Both the position numbers and the translations under genes were made by a program. DNA of 64,000 nt from Urechis unicinctus (Eukaryota; Annelida; Polychaeta; Xenopneusta; Urechidae), in the NCBI GenBank assembly GCA_034190875.2, contig CM067346.1:14965285-15029284 (forward strand), written 5' to 3'. The notes beneath the pieces were generated by a model. That model worked only from the letters and a program-made list of their open reading frames with translations. It was not told the DNA's origin and made no database searches. Below, piece after piece: positions 38,652 to 52,995 of the stretch. Position 1 is the stretch's first letter, and every line of letters begins with the position of its first letter.

Positions 38652-40404
38652 ATGTCAGACTGCATGTCAGACAAGATGTGGTTGTATAAAGTGGTACTCG
38701 CCTGTATTGTGTACTTATATCCGAATCTGCCATGTTAAATCGAGACCTTGGCGATAACGACACCTGCACCTACAGCTTCGTGGTACCTGACACCTACGGC
38801 TCCTGTCCTGGTGGAGCTGCGAGTGGCGTCCTCACACAGGAGGTGGAATCGCTGAAAGCCAAAGTAGGAAGTTTGGAGAGAGTGCAGCTTATATTGACGA
38901 GGAAATTGGACGAGTTGACCTCGTTGGATTATGGGGATTATGAAAGTGAGGAGCAAAACGAGGATTCTGAAGTGGACAAAGATGAAGAAACAGTGCCCAT
39001 GGTAACGGCTACGCCCTGTAGCGACAAAGATATCTTTGTTGCCCTTGGTAACTATGATGAAATCTACAATTTTATAAATGGCAATAAACGGCTGTGGGTA
39101 CCATTCTAGTAGACAGACATATAGAGTGGCAGTAAGACTTACGGTATACAAAATATATATCATATGTATCAAAAGCTCATCAAGTCACTGGTTCTATTTA
39201 TTATGCATGTAAGACTGAAATCCTTCACTTCTTATAAGTTAACACACATTATTTTATTTTATTAAAGGTTGCAAATATGACAGCTCCCACGAGAGTGTTG
39301 TGACATTCGTAACACTGCCACCGACACCATTCGAAGTGAAGAAAAACGGTAACCACTTATTTAGGTATAACATAATCCAATATAAGTGTTGATTAACATT
39401 CTGTTATACATATAGTTAGACAGCCTACATTTGTTTTCTACATTAGAAATTACGCATGAGAAATGTTGATAAATAATATGTGTACTGTTTGAACAGTGTG
39501 ACAAATGCAAGCGCAACAGGTTGATCCTCTGTAAATCAGTATGAAATGCTCCTTCTTACGCAATTGTTCTTTTGTAAATACCATGTGTAAACAGGTAAGG
39601 GGCGTGGTCGGAGAAGCTTCAACTTCCTCCCTCACTTTCCGACTTTTCCCATTTACTGTAGCGTCGACAACTGGATCGTCATTCAACGACGTCTAAATGG
39701 ATTCGAGCTGTCATTTAATCGATCCATGGATGAATATGTCAACGGATTCGGAGACTTAAAGGGCGAATTTTGGTTGGGTAAGGACGATATTTTCAGTTTT
39801 CATTTTATTGAAAACATATCTGAACTAGACATATGCTGTGTTTCGAAACACGTGCACATACCAGCAATTAGTAAATAACGATATTGATTTTAACAAAATG
39901 TGGATCGATAAATCCTTCCTCGCTTCGCGCACGCTGCCTCTAGTTTATCAAGTAGTCGTGTACTGTTTGGTGATTGAGCAGAACTGTTTATTAGAATTGT
40001 CCATAACGCACTTTACAGGGTTGGAAAAGATTCATCAGATTACCAAGTCACAATATGCCTTGTACGAGCTCCGGGCAGAAGCATTGAGCCCTACAAACAC
40101 AGCCTACTTCATCCAATACAGCAACTTCGAAGTCGAGTCTGTTGATGCGGGCTATCGCATGCAGTATTTGGCCCGGACAGCCACTTCTTCGAGTAGTTAC
40201 GGTAATTTGTACAAAAACGTCCCCTTCCAAGCCAGCAACACAACGTGTTCAAAACGTGAAAATGGAGGTTGGTTCAGTGGATCTGCGTGCTTGACCACTG
40301 CCTACTCAAATCTCAATGCGAACGCGCCATACTGGGGCAAGTCTGGCGCTACTTTCCTCCGTGTTACGAAGACCGTCATTAAGATTCGTCCTATCCTTCA
40401 CTAA
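38652..40404 (+). pseudogene. FReD protein, copy 2, signal-peptide exon frameshifted
   Basis: Exons at 38652-39047, 39268-39364, 39662-39777 and 40019-40404 match copy 1. In exon 1, two extra bases near 38711-38721 put a TAA (about 38735) in the frame of the signal peptide; the frame is open again only from the internal ATG at 38732, which would give a product without a signal peptide. The promoter TATA has become TGTAAAAA. The FReD exons remain open and splice sites are kept (FEVKKNG, WIVIQRRLNGFELSFNR, GYRMQYLARTA, VIKIRPIL). This suggests recent loss, a leaderless product, or a base-calling error. Confidence 0.8.
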
Positions 40405-41859
40405 ACATGTATACATTGGCTTTGAATCATTATGGAATTGGATACTTGTTCAACGAGCATTCGCAATAAAAAGATGGTAACATCCATTCGTGTTGATAAG
40501 CTTAGAGAAATATTGAGTGTGATTCGGAGTGGGTTTGAGTTTATATATGGTTACAGATGGCTAGCATGTTCCATCCTGACAAAGAGCGTTTGTCCGAATC
40601 AACGTTATACATTGGCAAATCTAGCATAAGATGTCGCAGTATGTACGCATGTACTCATCTACGTTAAATTTTGAAACTCACAAATCACCTCTCATCGTTA
40701 TCACAAGCAAAACTAGACATCATAATTAAGCTAAGCTATCCACTACCATCCCTATATTAACTAGATTCGATAAATATCCAGAAACGAAATATATGAGGAT
40801 ATGTTTAGCCACATGGGGGGCAATGATCACCGCCTTCAGCGATCACATCAAAGGGCTAGACATTCCAACAACCCAAAACACTGGGCAAGATCCAATCACC
40901 TTAAAGCCGGAGCCCCGATGGAAGCTCCTTTATAGTAAACGTATAACACGTGGTGATGGTGTGCCGTTGAAGCCTACACTTACCTTACCCGATGGAAGCA
41001 CACTAAGTGATAGTAATGTAGACGACGTCTTCCGTATAAACAGGGTAAACAACAGGCGCTGTGTGGTAACAGGGTGTGGTTGATATGTGGGTTGCAGGCG
41101 GACGGTAACCATAGACGATAATCTTAGACATGTGGGTCGAGGGGGGATACACTTTATTCAGGGGGGTGCCATAACGAGCGTCCTATGACCAACAATAACC
41201 TGCAAGAATCAACAACACCGGAAGTCCATCTGTTTGCAGACAGACCAGGAGCCCTTATAATACTACGACAGAACCTGATGTCACGGTAAGGGACATGGCA
41301 GATGGCTTTCCACTCAGAGAAATGTTTAGTCATAAAGATCAGCCACTTGCACTACATTATTCACAGTCACCATCTACAAGTGGCCATCGACAAGAGGCAT
41401 GAGCACATAGAACGCTATGCGGTGAATATGCAAATGAGTTAAACACAAGCCCGTCGTTAGGTGGCGCTACCACAAAATCAACAAAAGCTCATTGCTCTGT
41501 TGGTCCAACACTTCGGACGACCTGCCCCTTGAGTCTTCACAACTGCCGTGCATGGCCAACTGAAGCTATAAACCGCGAAAATTTTGATTCAACAACAGCT
41601 TCTTATAAACAGATAAAGGACCCTAGCATTTGATGGACCCGTATCCTGTATCTGTTCAGGATATGACAGCCATCGCTTACCCAGGCAATGATGCATTGTT
41701 TTCATTGATTTTGTACCATTTATATATTATGTTCCCGTTGAGATTTCAGGGGCTAATTTAAAATGACCCAGCAAATATGAATTGGAAAAAAAAATACTGC
41801 ATCATTCTGGTTAAAATTTGTTCAGTTGCAGTTTGTTATATTATAAACTTCCGCATGTG

Positions 41860-41975
41860 TTATTGCCACGCCCCACTGCATTTGTTGTTGCCACGCCCCA
41901 CTGCATGTGTTGTTGCCACGCCACTCCGCATGTGTTGTTGCCACGCCCCACCGCATGTGTTGTTGCCACGCCCAA
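41860..41975. repeat. 25-bp minisatellite, copy 2
   Basis: Five units of the array described at 26815-26955; one unit fewer than copy 1. Confidence 0.85.
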
Positions 41976-43486
41976 CCCCCCATCAACCTTCCCATTTATT
42001 CACTGACATCATATGGACAACTTACATACAAGATAACTTTGGGACGTTGCATTTAGGAATAGGAATGGGCTTTCTCGCCGGTGAAGTGGCCATATTACCT
42101 GATGACGTCAGTGCAGATGAGCCCGGATGGGGGTAAGCCACGTGTCGGTGCAGCGCACACTAACGCCGCACAACGCGAGCTCGCGACACCGCCGGAACCG
42201 AGGGAGTCAGCTTTGAGGTGATTAACTAACGCTCCACAGATATTGATTTTTTAAGCACCTTAGCTGAAAAAATTACACTTGTTTGTTTTCGTAAATGAAG
42301 CGTACCACATGTTTCTGATTCGAATGAACAGGTGGTTATAAAAGCGAAATACCAAGAGGTATTAAGTGGTTTTAACCACCAAAAATAGCCTCGCTAATAG
42401 CGATGATCAACGAAACCGAATCCCCCAACCAGATGGCACCACGGACAACAATACCTCGCCCCTCTCCTGCGCGCGTGCACGCAGCTTGCACACAAGTGAA
42501 CGTTATCTGTTACCGATTGCCCCATATGTGACCCGCCTGCAACACGGAAACAACCCCATCACATCAGCATCAGAAACTTAAATAGTGCGTACCGGTCTAT
42601 ATTATCGCATATTTGTCACGGGAGTAACAACTGAGTCACGTGGAGATGTTGAAAATGACCCAAGTGTTTGACGCTGACAGTGATGTCTGGTGCTTTTGGT
42701 CCGGTCACATCTCGCCGAGGATAATCATATAGACATCGACGATTTAGAGTAAGTATGTGGTATTGGCTCGCAAATATGGCATCACTGAGTGTTCATTCAC
42801 TGATACTAACTGGCGAAAATCGATACCTAAGTTCACCCCAAACGCTAACTTGGAGGACTATTGGTATCGTGTTTGACTTGTTTAGGGTTCGCTATGCAGT
42901 TTGGGAGAATGATTTGTCCGAAATGGGCTATTGGCTGCAGAGTCCATATCCTTATAACTGTATCCATCGACTTCAGGTTATGGCATTTGATGTTCGACTT
43001 GTCAGAAAACCCCAAGTGTTTATTTCAGCCTACTTCCCTGGAGAGACGTTGTGTTAGCTGTTATGGAGTTGAAACCAAAGAGTTTATAGCTACAGTTCGT
43101 GTGACTCTGCGATGAACGCTTCCCTAATTATAATACATTGCAATCGTAAGGTGGCGCTACCGTGACACAAACAAAAGCACATGGGAATACTAGGCTGACG
43201 TCACTGCGATTGTTGAAAGCAGGAAAAATGTCTTTTTGCGGAGCCTTGCCGCTGCCAACACACGTCGCACAATAGGCGTGTCAACTTGATAAATTACCCG
43301 GTCTGGGGTACCCCTTTGGAAACAGTTTGCCTCTAACAGCGTCCGCGCGGTTAACGATCCCCAATCTTTCATGTCCGCGCTGTAGATGGTAGTTTTAGAT
43401 AGTCAATAAATGTCTGAAGCGAAGGAACTGGCCTTGGGTCGACATAAACATTTTTGGCATGTCAGGGGGATGTGAAGGTCTCGAGC

Positions 43487-43801
43487 GAAGAGTTTATAGC
43501 TACGCTAAGATACGTGACGATTATGAAATTACACGAAACACCCCCGATATCAGGCGACGATACCCTGACATCAACAAAAGCACATGGGGCTGGTGATCTA
43601 ACGCCTCGAGGCTCGGCGGCTGTTAAAAATATGGAGTCATCTGATTGGCCGAGGCGTCAACAGCACCAAATTAAGCAGAGAATTCCACGTCGTTTTCAGA
43701 GCCGCTATGACAATAACGCTTCGGCTAACAGGTGCCGTCTTTACACATTTCCTCGGGCGGAAGGCTCGAGTGAACGCTCTTAGCGAAGCTATAAACTCTT
43801 T
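43487..43801. mobile_element. Complete MITE with about 23-bp terminal inverted repeats
   Basis: Left end GAAGAGTTTATAGCTACGCT (43487-43510 with the bases after it) and right end TCTTAGCGAAGCTATAAAC (43778-43800) are inverted copies with one or two differences. It carries the family's internal blocks (CAGGCGACGATACC, ATCAACAAAAGCACATGG, GTCATCTGATTGGCCGAGGC). It lies inside a larger composite of the same family spanning about 43060-43812 in EF-hand intron 1. Confidence 0.75.
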
Positions 43802-44463
43802 GTTGAAACTCTACACCCCATTGGCTTCTAGATTTTGTTTCTATCTACAGGTATAAGCTGTATTACCTACAAACGCGGTCGAAAAGATGTTGTATTTCAG
43901 CAACAGTTTCTAGATACAGTTATCCGACGTTTGTTAAACATCGGCGTTATGTAATAGCACAGGTAACCAATGAAGCCATCCATAATAAAAGCCCGACGTT
44001 TTTATCATGAGAGTTATGTGGGGATTATAATAGTTACAGGTAACCAATGAAGCCATCCATACAAAGTGGGGATTATCTGATCTTCTTCGTAGCTGGCTAA
44101 CCCCTAGGTTGATTATGTGTTTTCTCCCTCGTATCATAACGGTCCTTGATGAGTCTATACTGCCATAAACAACCCACTACATCAACCCTCTTTGGACTAA
44201 CACCCTGTCTTGTCAGTGTTTTTATGTTGGTTATAACAGTAGAAATAATTACACACTAGTTGAGATCCGCGATCATCTTCCTATATCATTTTGCGGGCAG
44301 AGCTTACGATGACGACTTCCGAGATTTGCTCCACAAGCATCATGATTGGGGAGGAGACACTGAAGACATGATAGAAAAGGAAGAGGAAATTTTCTTTTTC
44401 TTCGAGTAAGTATTATATAGCAAATGTCACATACACCACAACAAGGATCGACTGATATATAAA

Positions 44464-44843
<380 letters not shown>

Positions 44844-46884
44844 AAGAAACACATAGTCAGTAGTGAGTGTTGCTGTGCAGAGATCATGATGAAGATATGA
44901 GTCGGAGCCTGGACGGAGTAGAGCTGCTACAGGCCATGTATCATGCGGACGTAATAGACCTCCCCGCTCTACCTCAAGAGGCCCATGATCACGCTCATCA
45001 TGCTGCCGTCGAGAAGTGGAGGATAAATAGAATGGCGGGTAGGCATTTAAGTGCTCTGATTTGTTACACTTTCTTTTTGTGTCTTGGCCGTATTTTAATT
45101 TTAATGTGAAAACCGAGTACAACTTAAAGCTATATAACTAGTATTTTCATAATAAATGTCCGGTTGAAATTTGACGAGTTTGATGTCATCAACCATCCGC
45201 GCCTCATTGGCCGCTAATGACATCATCTTGTATGCGTGTGCGATCGCAATGTTAACATTATCAACGGCAATTTCTAAATCAATCCATACAGTCGACAAAC
45301 ATAATTCCAACATTGCGCAATATATCGAAGAGAGCATTTCTTTCAGCTGGCAATATATTGATCATTGACAAATATACTTTGACGGTAGGTGACTTATAAA
45401 GCTTATACGTCACGAATCATGACCATGTTTCAGCTCTAGTGGACAAGTCGTTAAATAACTTTGACGGCGATGACGACGGATATCTCTCTTGGCCCGAATT
45501 CTACAAAGCTGCCCTTCAATACAACCTGGTTGCAGAATAGGAATAAATATATTGACGGTCTGAAAATACTTGTTGTTTCGGTTTTAGTACTTAAACGTAA
45601 TTAAATGATCACTTACGAATGATTTATTTAAAAGGGGAAGCTAACTTGCTAATATGTAAACATATACTTGAAAAAAACGGCAAGAAAATATAAAAAACAT
45701 TTGCATGTGTTATAAGTGCAACCGGCGCTTTTCATTTTGCTGTAGAATACGACAGTCCCGGTTTATCTCATCATTGTGTTCCATGAAATTATTTTGGACG
45801 CCAGCCTGTGCTGACACTGTGCATCGTTCTGTTACCTTAATTCGACGCATGGTCAGGTTTTGAAGCTAAGTTTTCGGACACAATATTGATCTGGTGCAAC
45901 TTCAACTACAAAGCAAAGTTGAATATATTCCATAACAATTTGAGGATAACCAGTGCCAGTCTGACATTTTGTCATGTTAAAATCCATAAAGGCAACGGAG
46001 GCAACATAGTTGGGACTATTTTTGGTAATGAGAATTATTGTACACCTCCAGATAAAGATGCGTTCAAGCTAGCAACCCACATTCTGCAGTTCATTTGTGT
46101 CGGGTTATCTGGCTTCTGGTTCCCAGGGTCTAACACTTGACTCCACCAACTACATGTACAATAAAAACAAAACCTCCAGAATGCACTTGTTTACGGGCCT
46201 GATTAATAAAGTGAATACTGGATTTTAAGCACCCTAATTTTGGGTATAACGCAATGGGTCGACAGAAATCTATAATATATCCATTTTGGTCTGATTCACA
46301 GAGCCTATCATATCTATTTTATGTTGGTATTTATGAACCAACAGTTTATCTATTTTTAGTAGTTGCAATTTCATGTTGGCGTCCAAGAACCAATCGGACA
46401 GTTTTTGGGGTTTCTATGGTTTGCTGATGGATTCAAAGTACCAATTAGATATCCGTTTTGTATCATCAAAGATCCAATCAGGTGTCTCCATCTTAAAGCA
46501 TGCATTTGTCAAAGCATGTAATGTCTATAATAATTTGTAAGGATATTTTACAATTTTGACATTACTTTTGTGATGGAATCTTTATTTAGATGTCATGTTA
46601 TAGGCATATCTAATTATCGAAAGCTAAATTCACCCGATTATAGTATATATTTGTTCATTTGAGGAACGTAATTTATTCATTAATCTATTTTCACGAAGAG
46701 GTATGAAATCTTAATGATTAATGTGAAGTAAATGTTGAGGAGATTTTTGTTGCCAGTAATGAGCTTGTGATATATTTCACATGAAGCTCTGGAGGATCCA
46801 GATTGGTGGATCAAGAAGACCCTTGATTTTGACACCCAGCAACAGAGCCGGATCCACATCCTGACCAAGGCTAATTTCATAGTC

Positions 46885-47325
46885 GTCACGTAGCTATAAA
46901 CTCTTCGCTCGAGACCTCCACATTCCCCAGACATGCCAAAAATGTTTATGTCGACCCCAGGTCAGTTCCCTCGCTTCAATCTAAAACTACCATCCACAGT
47001 GCGGACATGAAAGATCGAGGATCGTTAACTGCGCGGACGCTGTTAGAGGCGAACTGTTTGCAACAATTTATCAAGTTGACATTTATTTAGTAGAGTACTT
47101 GGTATTTTCGCTATTCATAAACCTATTGTGCGACGTGTTTTGGCGGTGGCAAGGCTCTGTGAAAGACATTTTCCCGCTCTCAACAATCGCAGTGACGTCA
47201 GCCCAGTATTCCCAAGTGATTTTGGCAGCGCCACCTTACGATTGCAATGAATTATAATTAGGGAAGCGATCACCACAGAGCCACTCGAAGTGAGCCCTCT
47301 TAGCGAAGCTATAAACTCTTTGATG
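46885..47325. mobile_element. Inverted-repeat element composite
   Basis: Begins with GTAGCTATAAACTCTTCGCTC and ends with CTTAGCGAAGCTATAAACTC near 47318. The inner part (GGACATGAAAGATCGAGGATC, AGAGGCGAACTGTTTG, GCGCCACCTTACGATTGC) is the reverse complement of blocks at 43140-43480. Confidence 0.7.
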
Positions 47326-47499
47326 ACACTCTGAGCATACTCATCAGAACGGCTGTCGATATTTTGCGAGATGACTACGTCTTTGTTACATTTTATTTAT
47401 TGAAATATTACTTCATGATTATCAATATACTGTTAAATTCTTAACTTAGCTGTGCATGCGAGTGAGACCGAGGATTCATGTATATAAACGTTCTGCCAT

Positions 47500-47895
47500 T
47501 TAACTGAGTATTCATTAATGTAAACATGCTGTCATAATGCTGAAGATTCATGTATGTAAACATACTTTCATTGAGCCGAGGATTTCTGTGTGAAAGCTGA
47601 GTATTTATGTATGTAAACATGCTGTCATTAAGCCGAGGATTCATATATAGCAACATGCTGTCATTATGTTGAAGATTCACGTATGTAAACATGCTGTCAT
47701 TATGTTGAAGATTCGCGTATGTAAACATGCTGTCATTATGTTGAAGATTCACGTATGCAAACATGCTGTCATTATGTTGAAGATTCACGTATGTAAACAT
47801 GCTGTCATTATGCTGAAGATACACGTATGTAAACATGCTGTAATTATGTTGAAGATTCACGTATGTAAACATGTTGTCATTATGTTGAAGATTCA
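47500..47895. repeat. 36-bp minisatellite
   Basis: About 11 units built on TTCACGTATGTAAACATGCT followed by GTCATTATGTTGAAGA. The period is a multiple of three, so both strands show open frames. Confidence 0.92.
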
Positions 47896-48429
47896 GGTTG
47901 TATTTTTAGTTGTAAATCTAGAAATGACACGCGGTTAATGACCACCGACTTGTAACGAGGGAAATAGAGTGATTAATTGTGTGACATAGAATATAACTTA
48001 GCAAAAAGTATACGTGACTCAAAATAACGCTTGAAGCCATTATATCGTTGCTTTGATGTTATGCATCAGGGAGTTTCTATGGTCGGGTGTCATGGCTTTC
48101 AACATTCATTTCTTTAAAATATAGGTGAAGAGGTGAGCAGGTTATTGCCCTAGTAATGTATGTACCGGTTGATATAACTTGCAGCGACGTTATCCAAGCT
48201 TGCCCTGACTGACACATATTCAAAACACCCGTCCTAATAATTGGATTCGAACTTTCTGAAGGGCATCGATATTATGAGCAATACCATATCTGGTGGAGCG
48301 GAAACACAAAGATTATTTCGCAAGAATCAGCCGCTATATGATCGGATTGTACTTTCACCTTAAGCGTATAAACTCTGCTTTGAGCTCAAAGGTTATTGAT
48401 ATAAAAGAAGCCTAGCAACCAAATAGTCG

Positions 48430-48695
48430 GGGATTCACTCTTATCTGATAATCACGCTTACGTGAGTGAGTGCTATCAACACCATCTCTCTTATCTGATA
48501 ATGAACGCTAACGTGAGTGCTATCAAGACTATCTCTCTTATCTGATAATGAAGCTTACGTGAGTGAGTGCTATCAACACCATCTCTCTTATCTGATAATG
48601 AACGTTAACGTGAGTGAGTGCTATCAACACCATCTCTCTTATCTGATAATGAACGATTACGTGACTGTGTTGAATCAACATTATCTCTCTTTTCT
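48430..48695. repeat. About 51-bp minisatellite
   Basis: Five units with core CTCTTATCTGATAATGAACG and GTGAGTGAGTGCTATCAACA. Non-coding. Confidence 0.9.
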
Positions 48696-50544
48696 GATAA
48701 TGATATATTCCTTTCACATGAAGCATTATGCACTCACTTGCTACGACGTCTGGGATGGGTCGTAGTTTCGCGACTCAAGTGTCAACAATTCTTAAAAAAA
48801 CACGTGAACGTCACGGTCGCCCACGTAAGATGGTAGGTTATTTGTTCTCCTGTTGTGACATGTTTTTTGATGTCGTTTATTGCGATGCACGAGTGAGCAA
48901 TTAATATATGAATACAATTTAAAAAACTGAAATGCTCCCCCTGGATGAAGCCAGCGTGTGCATGGTAAAATCATTGCCTTGCCAAGGACTTGAATGTCTC
49001 AAATGTTAAGTCAAGGGCAACAATATTAAGTGTTTGAACATGAAGATAAGCATCAATGGTTTGTAAGTAAATCCACACCGATGCAAAGTAAACTTATCGC
49101 GCTACATATTTCGCTATTATTTTTAATAGATATAGCAACTCGGTCTGTGAAAGCTATATCATTGAGGTAACGAGGTCATTATAATTAAATATCAGGGTAT
49201 ATTACTCTTAAAAAGGTTCAGAATATAATCTCATTCATTCACCGCCGTCACAACATCACTTTTGTACGGGTCTTGTCATGACGCCAACAGATTGGAGGTA
49301 CACTCGCCTACATAGCCGACGGATGACTTACAAAACTGCATCTGAGTGAGGTATTTTATGACATACTGTGAGGGAGCCGAAGTCATGTCGCCCAGGTCTT
49401 TTATCGCTGCTATTACCCAGGTGTGCTTTTGACATTTGGCGTTATATCTCCAGTAACTCAAGGGCCAGCCTAGCCGTGCACGACGTCTTATTGACGTCGT
49501 GCGATGCTCGTAACCGTACACGCGGTGAGCGATACACGAGTTCCAATTTCACACGATAATTACACAAATGTACATATGAAGAATAATTTTTCACATGTAT
49601 GAATGTTTATGAACAAGTTGAGTTAGATTACGTGTGAGATTTCGTCAAAGACGATTTAATCCGGCCTTACCAGTTATGAAAGTTCATGTTTCTTTTGAAT
49701 GACAAGATCGGTTGCAGCCCGGAGGGGGCACTTGACCTTGTCATGAGTCGTGGTGTGCCCCGGAACCACGAAAACCCTTACCGTATCTATATATATATAG
49801 ATATATAGATATATATAGATATATATATATAGGAGAGATATATAGAGAGAGAAAAAGAGATATTGAGAGAGAGAGACCTTCTTCTGAGAGAGCTTCGTCT
49901 GAGAGCACGGCCCGGAGAGCTCGCCCACGAGGAGAGAGAGCCATAGTTATTATGACGGCAGCCACGCATGTCACGCGTATATCCTATATCGGAAATTTAT
50001 TATATCACTATCTATAGCTTTATTGCCGTCCTGAGGGTATCGCCCTTAGTGTTTCGACTGCATACCTATGTGTCAACATACATAGGCTACAGAGGCTATA
50101 TATACACACACAGATATATAGAGACACACACACACACACACACACACGCACATTTGCCACACACACACATGATGTATGCTTCTAAATACTCTGTATATAT
50201 AGAATATGTTTGGCGCTACATACACATATACACATATATTGATATATCATGGAGGCTGAAGCGGTCGAAACATCTCCAGTTGATGTGCTCGCTAATTTGA
50301 CTGTTGGAATCACTTCAATGTCACTATGTTCAACTGCCATGTGTGGGAGGGCACTTAAAGGGGCACAGTCCGAGCATCCGAGTCATTCTCTTCTATTACC
50401 GAAGCGATATCCCATCTATGAATCTATATCAGTTTTTTGTTTGCCTGGTTATCATTACTCAGATTCATACATCTAATTTATATTTGAGCAAGTTTGTAAG
50501 AGCGCGCGTGAGCGTGTGTGCGGTGTGGAGGTGTGGGATGGAGG

Positions 50545-50656
<112 letters not shown>

Positions 50657-51343
50657 CGTGTGTGTGTGTGTCCAGTGGATGTGTGCATGAATGTGTGTGT
50701 GTATATATATATGTGTCCGGTAAATGGGGTGAGATAGATGTGTGTGTGTATGTCCAGTATCATGCTCATAATGAGAGATGTATTTATATAATAGAGAGAA
50801 ATAGATATCGAGAGAAAGAGATCCTGGAAACACCTATAAATAAAATATATATCGAAAGAGAAAGTTGTTCTTATTTCTTGACAATAAGTCGTTGGGATAG
50901 TTATATTGACTTTTACAGCACGCGCTAACTGTGCGATAAATCATTAATGCCTACGCAAAGTCTCTTTCCATCGAGGCATTTCTTTATTCGGTTTTGCGTT
51001 TGCAAAAGCAAGAAGGTTGAAACAAGTAGGCTCAGCTGTCGAATGTACCCTCTGTTCTCTCTGGCAATGTTAACGAACATGTCTGCGTTTGTGAATGTAT
51101 TACTTGTCTTGAAGGATGCTGAGTGAAGCAATTGCTTAGAGGATATCTACGAGTGGGTTAAAACCCTTAACACGATACGGAATCTGCCGTCACGTTGTAA
51201 TGACAAGTATTTTTATCATATCTCTGCTCAGGGAAGAGGTTCCCTTCAGTATACAGCAACCAACCAATGACGTCATAAATATAATGGGCTCAGTCGACTG
51301 CCGCTGAGTCGACACCTTGTCCCACGTGAGGCGTCCTGTCTGT

Positions 51344-51427
51344 CTTTATAACACGCCCTGGCGACAGTGAGGGCGTCTTTGCCCAACCGAATCTCGAAGA
51401 GGACGGACGTCACGTCTGGCTTATATG
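51344..51427 (+). promoter_or_regulatory. Possible promoter and first exon upstream of the lectin array
   Basis: CTTTATAACA (about 51344) resembles a TATA box. Downstream, a GC-richer stretch ends at ATGTTG followed by the donor GTGAGT (51431). A CACGTG E-box lies near 51323. This could be a leader exon, but its phase after ATG-TTG does not fit the exon at 52996 directly, so it would be 5' UTR or need another exon. Confidence 0.25.
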
Positions 51428-52893
51428 TTGGTGAGTCTTCTATAATTGTAATTGTTGCCTCAGTCAATGGGTATCTTTAGTCAGGATTGTCTTTGTCGAA
51501 TTATTCTCTCACATAAACAGAACGGCTATACTACATGTTCAAGATGAAACTTCCAGTACTTTTGAAGATAATTTATATCATATTTTGACCAGTCGCTAAA
51601 TTTGCATCTTAAATAATGACTCATAAACCGTTATAGACATATTGACAATCAATCCTGTAAGAAACTTATTCTTTTTTCTTTATCCTATCTTTGCGATAGA
51701 AATAATGTTTGATATCTAGATGGTTAAAAATTAAAAAAAATTATTCAATATTCTGAAAATTTCAAAGTTGTTCGCAGTAACTTATCGTGTCCTCGTCTAG
51801 TTTGGTAACTTGTCAATACGAAACCCATAGCTTCACTGGCGCCACCATCCGACCAAATATGTGTCTATCATAATTAACACCTTCTGTCCACCACATCTCG
51901 CTTAACGCGAAGGACATGACATTTTATCGAAATGTCATATTGTAGGTAAGCTACAAAACGGCGGTAGTCGCGTCGACTCAACGGCACCAGGCGCTTTTGT
52001 TAATTCATTTTATGTTCGTCAGTCCTGTTACTATTTCTCTATCAACTTGTCCAAAAGACACTCACGTTTCTTGACACAATGTAGGTAATATCCATGTGCA
52101 GAACGGCTTTGACCGTTTTGCTTCGACCTTGACCTTGATATAAGGTCGAGGAAATGGGAAATTGCAAACGTTCAATGTCGCTCTCAATAATTGTCAGAGT
52201 GTAAATGTGTTAAAAATATCTAATGTATAAAAATATATGAAATGTACGTTTCGAAGCAATCAATGCTTCCTCAAATCCCCAAGCTCGTGCTACTTTTAGC
52301 CGGTTATTAAATCGCTCATTTTACTTATTGTCATAAAATGTGGCCTTAAGTTCATGGTGATGATGTTAACCGAATCTTAAGATATGAAGCGATTGGACGG
52401 CGTCTCTTCTGGTTCTTTACGGTAACGAGCGATTCTGAATTACCGTCAGATCAGCTAGTTCTTAATAATCCAGTGAATATAACTACTTGTAAATCATTTA
52501 TAATTTTCTAACACAATAACTTCTGAGGACTAAAGTTTAACCAAGTTCCCCAATTTCACAATACACATTGGTTGGATTTTCTGATGTTGTCAAAGAAATG
52601 GCATATGAATCCATAAGGAGAGAAAACGACGACGCATGTTTCATATCATTCAACTTGGCATGACCCATGACACTGCTCATTGACTAAGAAAAAGCAGCAG
52701 TAATTCTTTATTCGCGACATGTATAACAACCTTTCTACCGCTTGTGTAACTGTTTGGGTGACAGGTGAGGAATAATCAATCATGACAAAACACACGTGAG
52801 TGTACCTATCGTAACTTTCACAGATGTAAGCTAAGAGAGACAAACTAACTGATATCCTTTAAGCACAATCAGTCGACAACGGAAAATGCAGCA

Positions 52894-52900
52894 TATAAAG
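52894..52900 (+). promoter_or_regulatory. Possible TATA box close to the first lectin exon
   Basis: TATAAAG about 100 bp before the first beta-trefoil exon. If used, the transcript would need an internal start (ATG at 53022), losing the first strand of the domain. Weak. Confidence 0.2.
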
Positions 52901-52995
52901 TATGAGTATATATCCCTGATTACCACGCATTTAATTATAACCCAAAGAACAGTTGAAGTAAATATTGCGTTCAACGTGAAGCTCATACTATGCAG

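Noticed and set aside
45886-46140. 84-residue open frame in the spacer
   Set aside because: No motif recognised, no splice partners and no repeat-independent support; left unannotated as a gene.
48517-48765. Frames reading through LLSDNE repeats
   Set aside because: A 51-bp minisatellite, non-coding by context.
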